Source: Chaetoderma sp. LZ-2023a
Lineage: Eukaryota > Mollusca > Caudofoveata > Chaetodermatida > Chaetodermatidae
Length of the DNA stretch: 64,000 nt
Direction of reading: 5' to 3'
Assembly: GCA_034401795.1 (NCBI GenBank)
Contig: CM067370.1
Coordinates: forward strand, 105,255,387 to 105,319,386
Part shown: piece by piece, positions 1 through 11,240 of the stretch
Position numbering within the stretch: position 1 is the first letter of the stretch
How the letters are laid out: every line of letters begins with the position of its first letter
Position numbers and translations under genes: made by a program
Notes under the pieces: generated by a model
What the model saw: the letters and a program-made list of their open reading frames with translations, nothing else
What the model was told of the DNA's origin: nothing
Databases searched by the model: none

Positions 1-1365
1 AGCTTGATACTCCCAAACAGTTTTTTGAAAGCGGCTCCAGTTAAATATTGGTTAGTTTTATATGACTGTTGCAGATTGGGAGTTATGGACCCCTACATTT
101 TCAGTTTAAGGCCTCAAGAGTTTGGAGTGGAGGGTCCAGGTGACCCCCACAAACCTGGACCCCCACTATTAAGACGGGATCAGTTTTATCCAAATTACCA
201 AAAATGAGATTGTTGATGTAATATACATGTACATGTAATTATACACACATATAATTCTGGCTGAAGTTCTCTGTCATTTTGCTATATTCTCTGGAATTCG
301 AAGACAAGAAGAAAGCTTTTTAAAGATGATCTATATTATTATTGTTGAGGATGAGAGCATAAAATCGTATCATCACAGTGAATGAATAGTATTATATGCA
401 TTGTCAAAAGTTGTATGATGTGATTTCTCGTATTGACTTGTAATAATAAAAATAGTATACACTGGTGTTATTTGCGGTTAGAGCATACATGCTGTTGCTC
501 GCTCGTCAATATTTAGCTGTCGCCTTGTCGTCATCATCACCATACACGCCGTCGCATGTGTATTAACCAATATGGGAGGTTGAACAGTTTTCCGCAGCCG
601 CTGTCGTCGAGACTAAAGATTGAGGCAGCCGGTATGATTATGATTCCACAGTTGCTCGGGTTGTTGTTGCTAAGCGGTGAGAATTGGTGTGGTGACATTT
701 TACCATGACAGTCAGTGAGTGTTTGTGTATACGTGTATGTTTTCATAGCCGTGTAGAGAGTTGTTGACAACAGCCAGAACTGAGTACCAGTACTTTGCGC
801 ATTCAGGCTTGCATGTAAATAGATTTGTATCTAGATAATATATATATTAATTCAACTGAAGATGTGGATTATTTTATAAAATTTTTTAGGCGACTAAAAA
901 CTTGAAAATAAATTTTTTTGAAAGTTGTCGTTGCTATTGTTCCATATTTAACTTGGTGTAATGGAAATATTTACTTATATATGTATTATATGAGTTGCTA
1001 CAAAATTTAATGGGGATCTGAGCCATCACTCGAGTATTTGACGTCTTAATCAAATACATTATACATTAGCTGACGTTGCAATCATAAGGACATGGTTGAG
1101 TCGTCAAAAAAAGCTAAAGGTCAGTCACAAAATTTGGCCACTTGTATGTCTTTGTGATAAATTTACAATTTAAAATAAGAATCTGTTGTTTTGAAACTAA
1201 TGTGACTGGAAGATGTTGTCGCCATGGGCTGCAACAGATCCCAGTCAAATTTGTTTCAAAATACCTAACGGTTTATTTACATATAATTACGTTGAAATTG
1301 AGATGCCGTAACTACAGGATTAGTATATAAATTGATCCCACTGCATGTGAAAGTGGATGGAGATT
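1..1365. other. AT-rich non-coding DNA, no gene seen
   Basis: No ORF here has recognisable protein features. The sequence is AT-rich with no clear tandem or inverted structure. It lies upstream of the first recognised liprin-alpha exon on the plus strand and is probably an earlier intron or 5' flank of that gene, but no upstream liprin exon was recognised. Confidence 0.5.
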
Positions 1366-1493
1366 TTAACACTTAGCACTCTGAGGTCAAAGATAGAAAC
1401 ATCATCCACCAAATTTGTTGAAAAATGTACACCAGTTTCTTTCTTATTGACACAGTAAAAGATAGAATATTGACATAGAGTAGTATGGGTTAA
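1366..1493. repeat. Foldback MITE, family A (decayed copy)
   Basis: This copy shares the interior motifs 'CACCAAATTTGTTGAAAA' and 'ACAGTAAAAGATAGAATATT' with the copies at 2562-2747 and 16795-16996. Its terminal sequences are mutated forms of TTAACCCTTACCACTCTGATGT. It has no coding capacity. Confidence 0.7.
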
Positions 1494-2360
1494 ACTAGAA
1501 ATGGGAGGGCATAGCTAGAAATGGATTCTTCTAAATTTCTCTTTATCGCTTCGAAAACGAACTTCAAGGTAATATAGGAATGGTCCCGTTCGTATGTACG
1601 TATGTCTGTGCAAGAACTTGTGTTAGACTAAAAGGATCTCGCCCAAATTTGGAATATAATTTAATAGCCATAAGATGGATGGCATGTTTATGTTCCATTA
1701 GTTTTCGTCAGTATTTGCCAGAGTTATCCCCCTTGAAATTAAAAAAAAAAAATTGATCTACAATACCTTTTATTGAACCCAAACGGATTTGAACCAGATT
1801 CAGACTATAACGTAATAATATAAAGACTGGTCCATTAGTTTTTGTCAATATTTGCAAGAGTTATTGCCCTTGAAATAGATGAACTTTAATTATTCCGAAC
1901 AATAACATGTTAGACTAAACGGATTCGGGTTCAAATCCAGAATATAATTTAATGGAATCGAGGCAGAGGACATATTTGTGTTTCATTAAGTTGTGTCAGT
2001 ATTTTCTGAAGTTATCCCCCTTGAAAAATATAAACTTTAATTTAACAGTTTCCAGACAATAACGTGTTTCATTAGTGTCCATCAATATTTGCCAGAGCTA
2101 TCGATATCACACTTGAAAAATACAAACTTCGTTCATTTGGCACCATTCCCTTACAATAAACACTGTAATGTAAGCTCATATATCAGTTATATGGAGCAGG
2201 CAAGTGAATTGCCCAAATTCCTTACATGTTATTTCAACAAAAGCGGGAATCTAGGGGATTTGTATTGCTTGCAATGCCTTGTTTTGAATAGATCTCTGAA
2301 ACAAGAGATTATTGAAAAAAGTCAATACATTTATCTAACATTTAACCATTTAACCCTGAA
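1494..2360. repeat. Degenerate tandem block, no gene
   Basis: A motif resembling 'TATTTGCCAGAGTTATC' followed by 'CCTTGAAA' recurs near 1710, 1850, 2000 and 2085, each time after a CATTAGTTTT-like stretch. This suggests four decayed units of roughly 90-150 bp. The flanking 'GGGCATAGCTAGAAATGG' (around 1507) belongs to the widespread GGACCTTTCC-type MITE. The ORF crossing 2089-2442 is a chance frame through these repeats. Confidence 0.5.
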
Positions 2361-2362
2361 AT

Positions 2363-2540
2363 TTGTTTTAATTTTCTCAATAGAAAATGTCCCTTTGCAT
2401 ATCAAGAAAAAATTGTTCTTTAAAATTTTACCACTGGAATAACTGGCTCGTTTATTGGGCCAATCATTGCATTGGTAATTTTCCAAAAATATGGTTCTCT
2501 AGGTCAGCAAATGGACATTTCTCAGAACCACTACAGAAGA
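2363..2540. repeat. Foldback MITE, family B (degenerate)
   Basis: This is a diverged palindrome of the family best seen at 17901-18134 and 43789-44015. The left arm carries 'AAAATGTCCCTTTGCA' then 'TTACCACTGGAATAACTGG'; the right arm has the complement and ends in 'GCAAATGGACATTTCTC'. It is non-coding. Confidence 0.65.
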
Positions 2541-2561
2541 GATTTTTGGCCTTCATGACTA

Positions 2562-2747
2562 TTAACCCTTACCACTCTGATGTCGATGTTCTGTGTTTTA
2601 CTGTGTCCATAGCAAAGAAACTGGTGTGCATCTTTCAACAACTTTGGTGGACGATGTTGCTGTCCACCAAATTTGTTGAAAACACCAGTTCATCTTTTAA
2701 TTTAATCTGAAAATTAAAAATGTTAACATCAGAGTGGTAAGGGTTAA
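2562..2747. repeat. Foldback MITE, family A
   Basis: The ends are inverted: TTAACCCTTACCACTCTGAT at the left and its complement, ending in GTGGTAAGGGTTAA, at the right. A central smaller palindrome pairs CACCAAATTTGTTGAAAA with TTTCAACAACTTTGGTGG. No target duplication is obvious. Confidence 0.8.
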
Positions 2748-3984
2748 AGGGTGATAAATCACTCGACCTCACAGTAGGTCAGCTTTAACACATTTTTTTT
2801 TAGATGTAAGAATGATCTGTTTGAATGTGTTAAAATTAATTTTCAAAACTGGTAGTAGTTGCTCTTCAATTCAAGTTCCATGGTACTTTCAAAAAATGTA
2901 TCAGTCGAATAACTAGTATTATATACTTGCTCTGAAATTGGGTCAGCTGAGGATATCATGTTTGCGCCAGCCACGCTGGTACATGTAAACTGCTATATAT
3001 TTTAATTTTAAGGTAATTTCTCTGGATTCTTGCAACTGCTTCCGGTCAAATAGATTAAAAAAATAGTTAAAATATTTCATAGACATTGCAATTTGTTGTA
3101 TCTCAGGCCTGTAGTTTACAAAAGGTTAAACATCGCAATAAGCACTTTAGTCCTTTTCCTAAACGTGCTATTGTGTGGATGATCCATTGCCATTTACACG
3201 CTGTCCGCCCGCTGCCCCGGACTATTTCATGTCTTTCTCCTGAGGATTGAATACTCTGGTGATCAGTTTCATATGGATGTTTTAAATAGGATGCTTGACC
3301 ATCTCCAGCTCAATTTGTAATGAACTGGCTACATTTACAGCACATTTATGTATGCGTTCTCCAATATGTGATAAAAATATTGTGGATATCTAGATTAAGA
3401 AACTATATATTACCTTGTACATTCCAATGATTACCAGACATTTGCTGATATTAAAATGTGTGTGAGTAATTGTCATTGTCTCTCACCCATGCTATGATCA
3501 CATGTATCATTAAACTCTCCGAGTTACTTCAATTAATTTCGTATTTACCATACAATGTAATAGAAATGGAATATATATTGTTGAATGGAGTTACTGCAGG
3601 TAATATTTTGTGAATTAATAATGAAGTATTTCAATGTTAAACGCTATTGGTAATATAAAAGATGTTCATTTTTTGTGCAACGTTCTGATAAAAATTGAAA
3701 TGTGACTTACATATTGTGCAAGATCCATACCTATTGCGGGATTAGCGTTTTTACGAATTCCGATGGCTAACGGCTTTAACCTGCATTTGGATTTACGCAT
3801 ACGAGGCGTTGACTACGTGGTTACGTACTTGAAAAAGGGAGGTGATCGCAGGCTGAGATTCTTCGTTCAAGTATGTATAGACACCGCTTTTGACATACTT
3901 GTCATCTCACCGATCTCATCAGAATGGACCTTAAACTAACTAGTAGTTCATTCTATAATACGTGAATGCTGTGGGCCCATCCAA
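2748..3984. other. AT-rich non-coding DNA
   Basis: No ORF, repeat family or RNA gene was recognised in this stretch. Confidence 0.5.
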
Positions 3985-4640
3985 TTTTTAGCTAACCTGG
4001 CCCTCGGCCAAGTGAGCTTATGCCATGGTGGCCGTCCACATCCATCCATCGATCCCTCCGTCAAATCGCATCTCCTCATTTATGCTTTGACCGATTTCAA
4101 CCAAATTTTTCTGGAAGGATCCTATAGTGGTAGGCTCCAGAACACCTATACAGAATTTTGATTGGTCAATCTTTCTGGCAACCATCTTAGATTTTCTGTT
4201 ATAAATCTACTCGTCATTAACCACTTGGCCAATTTCAAGCAAACTCAGTCGGGAGGACCCTAGAGTGGTATGCTTCAGAACTTGTATACAGAATTTTGAT
4301 TGGTCAATTTTTTAGTGGCCATCTTGAATTTTCCGAAAAATGGCGGGAAGTTGTTTAAAATGCTACTCCTCATTAACTACGTGGGCAAATTCAACCAGAC
4401 TTGGCTGAAAGGATACTAGGCTGGTAGGTTTCATTGGGGCTGACTAGCGAGTTGAAATTGCAGGTTGATATGTTTAAAATCTAGAGGCTACGGGGTCACT
4501 AAGTACATAGTGAAATATACATTTTTTGCCATAACTATGGAATGCAAGAAGCTAAAATCACCAAAATTGGATAAACCATTCAAACCTTAGTTAGCTGAAA
4601 ATTGAATTTCAGCTTAAAGGGTCAAATAATTAGGTCACTG
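3985..4640. repeat. Bivalve-type dispersed repeat (partial)
   Basis: It starts with 'TAGCTAACCTGGCCCTCGGC' and 'CAAGTGAGCTTATG', matching the start of the larger repeat at 59737-62676. It also contains two short internal units, each with 'TTTTGATTGGTCAAT' followed by 'GGCCATCTTGAATTTTC'-like text. The tail (4480-4600) resembles the tail of the repeat at 12693-13292. No ORF is present. Confidence 0.65.
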
Positions 4641-4752
4641 AAGGCCAGTAATTTTATTGGCAAAATAGACTAAAGACTTAAGTTAGCACCTGAATGTCTG
4701 AGTGAAGTCTAGTTAATCATATTAATACTTAAATCACATGTACTCAGTGTGT

Positions 4753-5437
4753 ATTAAAGATGTTGTGAGGACTAGATACCTGATCGCGCTGATTAACTTG
4801 AAATCATAATACAGATTCTCCTTTACTAGAACAAAATGATTTTTAAATTTTTGTAATCGCCCCAGCCAAAGCTGAGATAAGCATATAGCAACCACCTTGA
4901 CAACCAAACATTTTTGGCTATCGCGCTAGATTTGTGACGTCACACCGGGATGACACCAATTCCTATTAGTCTAGATTATTATCTTGGGGAGCATAGCTAG
5001 GCTCTCTACTGCTGCACGTATTAGGCACCTATGCAACTATTCTTTGATAATTCATTGTTCACACAGGGACACTACATTGTTAGAGATGCACAAAGGTTCA
5101 ATAATATCGAAGTTGATGATATTTTTGTTGATTAAACTTAAAGGACAGACCTCATGGTCACGGTGCCTAACATCACAATTCTAATGTATAGGCCTGTTAG
5201 AGGTGACAGTAACATCGGATTTCGTGTACGTGAATTAGGCTATATTTAATCAAACCCACCCACAAACTTCTTGGAATACAATTCTACAAATGCATATATA
5301 TCTTATCTTTCTGGATTGACTGTAGAGATTTTGCATAGATGATAGGCATGCATGTACACAAATGTACAACTTTTTAAATGATAGTTAAGTAGGCCTACAC
5401 CGTTCAGTGCACATATGGTCGCGATTTACCATTGTGT
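4753..5437 (+). repeat. Dispersed ~690 bp repeat, copy 1
   Basis: This block is collinear and closely similar to 63031-63727 in the same orientation, about 58 kb away. Shared landmarks are 'TGTTGTGAGGACTAGATACC', 'CCCAGCCAAAGCTGAGATAA', 'GACGTCACACCGGGATGACA' and 'GATAGTTAAGTAGGCCTACA'. Terminal inverted repeats, a poly(A) tail and coding sequence were not found, so its class is unknown. The short ORF at 4984-5184 is not preserved as a gene-like frame. Confidence 0.85.
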
Positions 5438-5589
5438 CGTTATCGACCACAAGTCCTCACAAGACCTTTAAATTGCAATAAAATTGACAAGTCCAGATAA
5501 GAGGATATTGAAGGTGATCATGAAATAAGTTCTTGATGTTGCATATACCGTATCACAGCTGGGCAGCTCCAAAGGCAACTCTAGACAAA

Positions 5590-6055
5590 CCCAATGCCTG
5601 CCACCGCAAACACATTTCGCACCATCACTGGACACCGATGGCCAGACAGCATAATCTCCAACGATGCACTATACAAGATGTGTAATACGTCGCCGCTGTC
5701 TGTAAAGGTCGCCCAGCAAAGATGGTCCATGTTTGGCCATGTGCTAAGGATGCCAGAAGAGACACCAGTACAGAGAGCCTTGGAATTCGCTCTACTCAGA
5801 GCCAGCAAATGCAAAGCTAGGAGAGGACGTCATTGCATAAATCTGCTAAGCCCGCTACGACGTGACCTCAAGAAAGCAGGACTCGGTACACTCAAGTCAA
5901 GAATGGACCTGAGGAAGCTAAGGATTTCAGCTGAGGACAAGACACAGTGGGCAAAAGTGAAGAAGACTGATTGCAGCTGTAGGATGTGTCTGCTACTTGA
6001 AGCGCAGAATACAGTAATCATATATACCATATTGGCCTTAACAAAAGCCAGTTGA
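5590..6055 (+). pseudogene. LINE ORF2 C-terminal fragment
   Basis: The open frame encodes the end of a non-LTR retrotransposon ORF2, after the reverse transcriptase core. Recognisable pieces are 'TITGHRWPDSIISNDALY', then 'RWSMFGHVLRMPEETPVQRA', then a 'RRGRH' basic stretch and a helical tail 'LRRDLKKAGLGTLKSRMDL'. This order (W-FGHV-RM, then R-RGR, then DL-KLR...W) is typical of the tails of RTE/CR1-like elements in marine invertebrates; the exact clade is uncertain. The RT palm is absent, so the copy is 5'-truncated near 5590. It lies in liprin-alpha flanking or intron DNA and has no host function that I can see. Confidence 0.75.
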
Positions 6056-6430
6056 GATGTAGTTAACTTATAGAGCTTAGCTACATTGTAGCAACGAAGA
6101 ACCGGGTTGGGGGTTTGTAAAGCAGTAGCAAGGTACCTTTTCACTGACAAATCCGTGAAAAATGTAAATTGTTCATATAAAATTTATTCCGTTGAATATT
6201 TTGAATTTAATTTAAAGCAGTAGCAAGGTGACCCTTGACCCTTTCACCAACAAATCCCTGAAAATGTAAATTATTCATATAATATTTACCCTGTTGATTG
6301 TTTTGAAATTAATTTGACTGGATTTCAGTCAAATTAATTTCAAAATACTCAACAGTTTTCATGTATGGTTGCCTTGAAAATGAGGTATGAGAAATTCATT
6401 GATGAAAGGGTTAATAAGCACAGCTGCAAA
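6056..6430. repeat. Non-coding repeat DNA with a MITE hairpin at 6291-6355
   Basis: Two similar blocks start at about 6120 and 6211 ('GCAGTAGCAAGGT', then 'CAAATCC.TGAAAA.TGTAAATT'), so this is a short tandem duplication. At 6291-6355 there is a nearly perfect hairpin: TTTTGAAATTAATTTGACTG, a short loop and its complement, ending in CAACAG. It is the minimal form of the CTGTTGAATATTTTGAAAC family found throughout the window. Confidence 0.75.
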
Positions 6431-6544
6431 TAGGTTGATGTGCAACAACTTCTTCTTTTCGATCGCTGGTATCACACTTGGAGAGCCGTTCTCAAGATGA
6501 AATCTGTGGTTTTCTGCAGTTCTTCCACAGGCCCATACAGCTTT

Positions 6545-7159
6545 TCAAGAAAAGAGGTTGACAAAGGCCAGATCTCTTCTCTCAGCAGCTGATACGTACT
6601 GCAACATTGAAGTATGTGCTCTGTGGTCTGTTCTGCTTTTCCACTCTGGACAAGTGGGCGATGTCGTAAGGTGGAACCGCCTGTACGTGTGTTGGTTTAG
6701 TCTGTTGTGTCCAGTTCTGAGACGAAAAACGGTCACTTTCTCTGGCCTCAAGAGATGATGGTAGGCATCTTCTCATTGAGGGGTTCTATAGAGTGACTTG
6801 ATGATAGTCTTCATCTCTGTATGGGTAACCATGTTTTCTGTCTGATTCTCTTCTGCACCCACCCTTGCCATCTTGTCTGCTTCCTCATTTCCTTGGACTC
6901 CACAGTGTGAGGGGATCCACTGCAGTGCTATCCGAAAGCAGTTGATGGCTTGTAGTGCTTCTTCAAGTTGTGGCAGCTTACCTTTGGTGATAGCCTCAAG
7001 GACGGAGCGGGCATCAGATAAAAAGACAATCTGTGCAATAGGGTCTACTGTTCTGCTGATGGTATTACCTGCATGAACCAGTGCTTCGACTTCAGCTCTG
7101 TAGTTTGTGCAGTGTTTGCCTGTCGGTATTGCAGCTGACTCATGTTGTCTGTTTGGATA
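6545..7159 (-). pseudogene. LINE RNase H domain and C-terminal tail
   Basis: Reading the minus strand below 7159, RNase H continues in other frames: 'VFLSDARSVLEAI' (conserved Asp), then 'ALQWIPSHCGVQGNEEADKM' (the H-C-G-x-x-G-N-E-x-A-D motif with catalytic His and Asp). From 6751 to 6545 comes 'FRLRTGHNRLNQHTYRRFHL' and 'SPTCP', the usual post-RNase H tail of such LINEs. At least one stop and one frameshift interrupt it. The identity is clear despite the decay. Confidence 0.85.
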
Positions 7160-8401
7160 CTATATGTGCAGTTTGGCACCTCCGCTCCTAATTGCATCTT
7201 TGGCTGATCCATCTGTGTAGATCCTTATCCATGTCTCCTGAGGGTACATTTCTTCCAGCATGGCTAGGGTCAGGGTCTTCTTGCTCACATCACTGTGTTC
7301 ATCTTTGGTTGTGAGATGAAGTACTGTGGTGCGAATAGCTATGCTCTCTAGTTTGTTTTCCCATGGTGGAGGATCAAAGGTGTGGTTTGGGTCTTCTATT
7401 TGTGCTGGCAACATTTCTTGGTGTTTCCTTTGAAGCGCTTTTGTCTCTTTCACAAAACTTGATCTTTTAAGTCTTCCTGATGACAGCTGTGCTTGCCTGA
7501 TCTTCATCGGGTGGTTGTTGAACGATTTGAACTTTGCAGCTTGGATCAGTGCTTTGCATTCCCTTCCTTTGCTAAGTGGGGGGATGCCTGCTGTCTGCTC
7601 CATTTTTTGTATTGATGTTGATCTCATTCCACCAGTGATGATGCGCAGTGCCTGGTTTTGTACTCTGTCGAGGTTCTGTTGATGAGATTTAGCTGCTGGC
7701 ATCCATGAGCTGGATCCATACTCAAGGTGTGGTCGTACGGCACCTAGGTAGATGGTCTTGAGGATCCTTTCATTGGCACCCCACTTTGTTCCTGCCAGCT
7801 TCCTCATGATGTTTAGCTTTCCTCTGGCCTTTGCCTCTGCATTCTGGATGTGCTCCTTCCATGTTAATCTTCTGTCATAGGTGACTCCCAGGTATGTCTG
7901 CTGGTCCTCATACTCGAGTGGAGTACCGCCCAGTGTCAGATTGCCAACCTTGGTTTTGGTGGACAGTGAGAATAATATGGCTGATGATTTTTCTTTGTTG
8001 ATGGTAATACACCAGCGATTGGCCCAAGCTGTAATTCTGTCCAAGGCATTCTGCATTCTGTACGTGGCAGTCGTTGTGTACTCCTCGGTGCACCAGAGTA
8101 CGAGGTCATCTGCATAGAGGGCTGCTTGGATCCCATTGGGCAGCTCTGCTACAATGTGGTTAATGAAGAGTATGAACAGAGTTGGTGATAATACTCCGCT
8201 TTGTGGCACCCCTTGTCTCAGCAATACATTCTGTCCAGATTGTCCATCCACCAGCACCCTAGCTCTGCGATTGTGTAGGTATGACTTGGCCCATCGGAAC
8301 ATGTTGCCACCGATGCCTGTGCGCCGGAGCTTCACGAGGAGGCCATCCTTCCACACCTTGTCAAATGCCTTCTGCAGATCGATAAAGGCAGCTAGCATCA
8401 C
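7160..8401 (-). pseudogene. LINE reverse transcriptase palm/thumb and start of RNase H
   Basis: A 413-residue open frame. It begins with 'AAFIDLQKAFDKVWKDGLL' (RT motif A, catalytic Asp), has 'QGVPQSGVLSPTLFILFIN' (motif B) and 'ALYADDLVLW' near residue 95 (motif C, YADD with two catalytic Asp). 'YLGVTYDRRLTWKEHIQNAE' (thumb) and a long connector follow. Near residue 395 the first RNase H motif 'IRIYTDGSA' appears, then the frame is lost at 7160. It is the longest open piece of this element, but the frame is broken on both sides. Confidence 0.92.
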
Positions 8402-8488
8402 CGTCTTGGCTTGAAAAGTGTCGTCTATGACCTGTGCAAGATGTGTTGTTTGATCTTCTGTGCTCCTGTATCTTCTGAAGCCGGCCTG

Positions 8489-8941
8489 CTATGAAACTAT
8501 AATGTTCTCCGACTCCAGGTACCACTGCAACCGCTGGTTGCTGATGCGCTCCATGGTCTTGCATATGCAGCTTGTAAGACTGATAGGACGGTAGCTCAGC
8601 ACTTTCGTCTTGTTCTTCCCTTTTTTCAGAATAGGAGTCATTCTGGCTTCCTTCCAGCACTGAGGAACCTCTCCATTGGTCCAACTGAGATAAAAGATGT
8701 CTAGCAACTTGCGGAGAGATGCATTACCAAGGTGTTGGATCATTTCATTCATAGTGCCATCTGGCCCGGGAGATTTCTTCAATTGGCGGATAGCCTTCTT
8801 CAGTTCTACTAAACTAATGTCAACTTTCATTGCTTCGTGAGTATTGGTGTCTGTTCTTTCCTTTTGCTCTTTTCTAACCTCTTTGATGCATTCGTGGTAT
8901 AGAAATGTTGCTTTCTTTTGCATATGCCTTCGCAAAGGCAT
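8489..8941 (-). pseudogene. LINE reverse transcriptase N-terminal part
   Basis: This 150-residue frame contains RT motifs 0-2: 'AIRQLKKSPGPDGTMNEMIQ' (the SPGPDG motif), then 'VPQCWKEARMTPILKKGK' and 'LSYRPISLTSCICKTMERI' (YRPISLTS). These are diagnostic of non-LTR RT fingers. It is interrupted at 8489 by a stop, after which the RT continues in another frame from about 8401. It is part of the element spanning 6430-9547. Confidence 0.9.
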
Positions 8942-9025
8942 CTGCAGCCATCTTTCCTGTCAGTATTTGTCCATCTTCTTCAAGAGTAATCTTCTCTCCC
9001 CCGACGCCCTCATTCAGTGCTTTAG

Positions 9026-9547
9026 TCAGTCTCCATAGCTTTGTGGTGTCTCTAAATTAAACCCTGCCGTCTTTTCCCTCCAGCTTCTTCTTTTGGCCTC
9101 CAGCTTGGTCTTTAGATACCTGGCTTTAGTTTGTTGTAGCGTGAAGTGGTTTTCATGACAGGGATTACCCTCTGCATCTTCTCTGGCCTTGTCTACTTTA
9201 TCATGTCCTGCTTGCAGTTCTGTTGTCCAGTATGGGCGGTAGTTTTTCCTGAACCCTCGAGGAATCGCTTCGTTGGCAGCCTTGAGGATACTTGAATTAA
9301 ATTCCTTGACCACGTTGTTGATGTTTCTCCCTTCTACTGCTATATTTTGGGTAAGCTCATTGGAACGAATGCCGAACAGACTCCAATTTGCCTTTTTGTA
9401 GTTCCACCTTGGATGTTGAGGTGAACTTGTCGAAATACTTCCAGAAAGAGAGAGGAGGACTGGGCTGTGGTCGCTTCCTCCTAACTGCGATCCGACCACT
9501 CTACTGAGGTTTCTGTGAATGTCTTCTGTACAAAATGCCATGTGCAA
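9026..9547 (-). pseudogene. LINE endonuclease C-terminus and linker
   Basis: The frame opens with 'CTEDIHRNLSRVVGSQLGGS' and continues into 'GSDHSPVLLSL'. That SDH motif is the hallmark of the last catalytic block of APE-like LINE endonucleases, with the conserved Asp-His pair. A basic linker follows ('NYRPYWTTELQAGHDKVDKA'). The N-terminal three quarters of the endonuclease is missing. The frame ends in a stop at 9026 before the reverse transcriptase fragment in another frame, so at least one frameshift separates them. Confidence 0.8.
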
Positions 9548-9819
9548 CTATAAGTGGCAAAGTATTGCGGAGGCATCTTGAGTATGAACCAATGCAGAGG
9601 CACCCAGGCAGCGGCATCTGCAGCGGTTCCAATGATGCAAGTTACCGTATTCTGTCTATTTGAAGCCGGGCTTCTATTATGACAAGAGGTGTTCAATTTC
9701 CAAACCAACAATGTCTGAGAAAGGGTGTGGGCTTATATTAGGTATTTTTCAAGAAAAAGTTGAGATCCTTTCTCCCAAGACGCTTTAAACTGATAACTCA
9801 AAAATCAAACTCAATACAC

Positions 9820-10394
9820 CTTTCCCACATTGACGTGATTACACTGGGATTTCCCTAAATCAACGCTCAGAGCAAAACTGCTGGCTGGTATAACCACCAA
9901 CAAGCAGCTGACCCACATTGAATTACTAACGCACTAAAATACACCGCAATCTAAACCGTTCCTATGATAAACTAAAATCATTATATTGTTTAAATCATGT
10001 ATCATTGGAAAGCGCATTTAATTGCCGAAACATTAATACATTATGTTTTCACTGTGTTATTTGCGTATATAAAATTCACCATTCAACTTAGATTCATTAA
10101 ATCAAGTGGACAATAGGGGATATTTTAAAATTGCACTCAACTGTATTAAATTTTTCAAGACTATAAAAACTAACACAGAAATGTATAGAAAATTGGCTTA
10201 GCTTTCCAATGATGTATGACTTCAATAATATTATGAACATAGTTTTTCATATGCACCGCTTAAAGTGCACTGTATCTGATTCCCATAGTAAAGTAATACT
10301 GTTTGCGAGTCGGCTATCGTGATTACCAGCCGGAAGTGGTATGCATGATGCATTCCGGGAAGGTATTTCCCCAAAATACGTTAATGTGGGAAAG
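9820..10394. repeat. Candidate MITE with inverted ends
   Basis: The left end reads CTTTCCCACATTGACGT and the right end (10378-10394) is ACGTTAATGTGGGAAAG, the complement with one mismatch. A second pair of similar blocks ('GGGATTTCCC' left, 'GGTATTTCCCC' right) lies just inside. There is no coding potential and no clear target-site duplication. Confidence 0.6.
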
Positions 10395-10399
10395 ATCTA

Positions 10400-11240
10400 T
10401 TTCCCGGTACAAATTCTTGGTGCTTTACGAGTATGTTTAATGTATACCTAAAAAACATCATCGCGGAAGTGAAATTATTAAATTATGGCCTAAATATTAT
10501 ATATATATTCTCATTAATCATTAATAAAGATCGTTTATTACATCAAAATTAATCCTGAATTTAACAAAATGTTATCATGAAAAAATATAAATCAAGTGGT
10601 ATTAGGAATTCGCTACAGTTTTTACGAGAACACGAATATGTGCCTCCAATCGCCAAAGAAGTTTATTTAGAGCGAGTACTCAGATATAAATATCCTGGAC
10701 TCGGAGCACGGAAATAGTTATATGTTATCATTGCATGACGGTGTAATGGGTACCCATTTGATAACTTATAGAATGTTGATAGGAGTCGTTTCAGACAAAG
10801 AAGGGTTAGATCAATGCGATCTAATCTGTCCCTATCTCAAATTCCTGTTAGCGTATGGAATCTCACGAGACCACTGCGCATCCAATCACAAAAGAGCCAG
10901 GGCACTCACCAACATAAGAAGCGATACATCTCTTTTAAATTCTCGGTCTATCAAGGAATTTTTGTCATATGTCTTGATTATGTTTTGGATCATTTTATGT
11001 TGGTTGGTTGGACATTACAAAATTAATGCTCTAAATGGACCGTGTGGTTGGTACATAAATTTGATCTTAATATATTTGTATAAGGAAGATATTTATCCGA
11101 CTGTTTGACATGTATTTTAACAACAAAAGTATGGAATAAACTTTATATCTTGAACATAAGCGGCCCACTACTGTTAATAGTAAACTAATAGGTAGCCGAG
11201 ATCGGCAAATCTGGCTGGTATGGATTTCTAGGGGGCCGCG
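10400..11240. repeat. Relic sharing blocks with the hAT-type MITEs
   Basis: At 10435-10600 the sequence resembles the reverse complement of 19460-19650 (for example 'CATCATCGCGGAAGTGAAAT'). At 10870-11010 it resembles 50325-50480 ('CCAATCACAAAAGAG' and 'ATTTTATGTTGGT'). The outer parts carry opposed GCGGCCC (11160) and GGGCCGC (11233) sequences. A 46-codon ORF (10577-10717) and the ORFs at 10722-11108 match nothing I recognise and are probably incidental. This is a decayed, rearranged non-autonomous element. Confidence 0.5.

Larger units (their letters stand above)
6430..9547 (-). mobile_element. 5'-truncated LINE with RNase H (I/Jockey-like group)
   Basis: On the minus strand, and in the correct order, the block holds the end of an APE-type endonuclease, a linker, a reverse transcriptase, a ribonuclease H domain and a short C-terminal tail. 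The presence of RNase H places it among RNase H-bearing non-LTR clades (I/Jockey-like superfamily); the precise clade is not determined. It is 5'-truncated near 9547, where the recognisable endonuclease frame stops, and contains several frameshifts and stop codons. It is therefore inactive. The domain pieces are listed separately. A 3' poly(A) tract is not evident at the 6430 side. Confidence 0.85.

Noticed and set aside
5581-6150. Minus-strand ORFs of 77 and 106 residues
   Set aside because: They are shadows of the LINE tail on the plus strand, which has recognisable family motifs.
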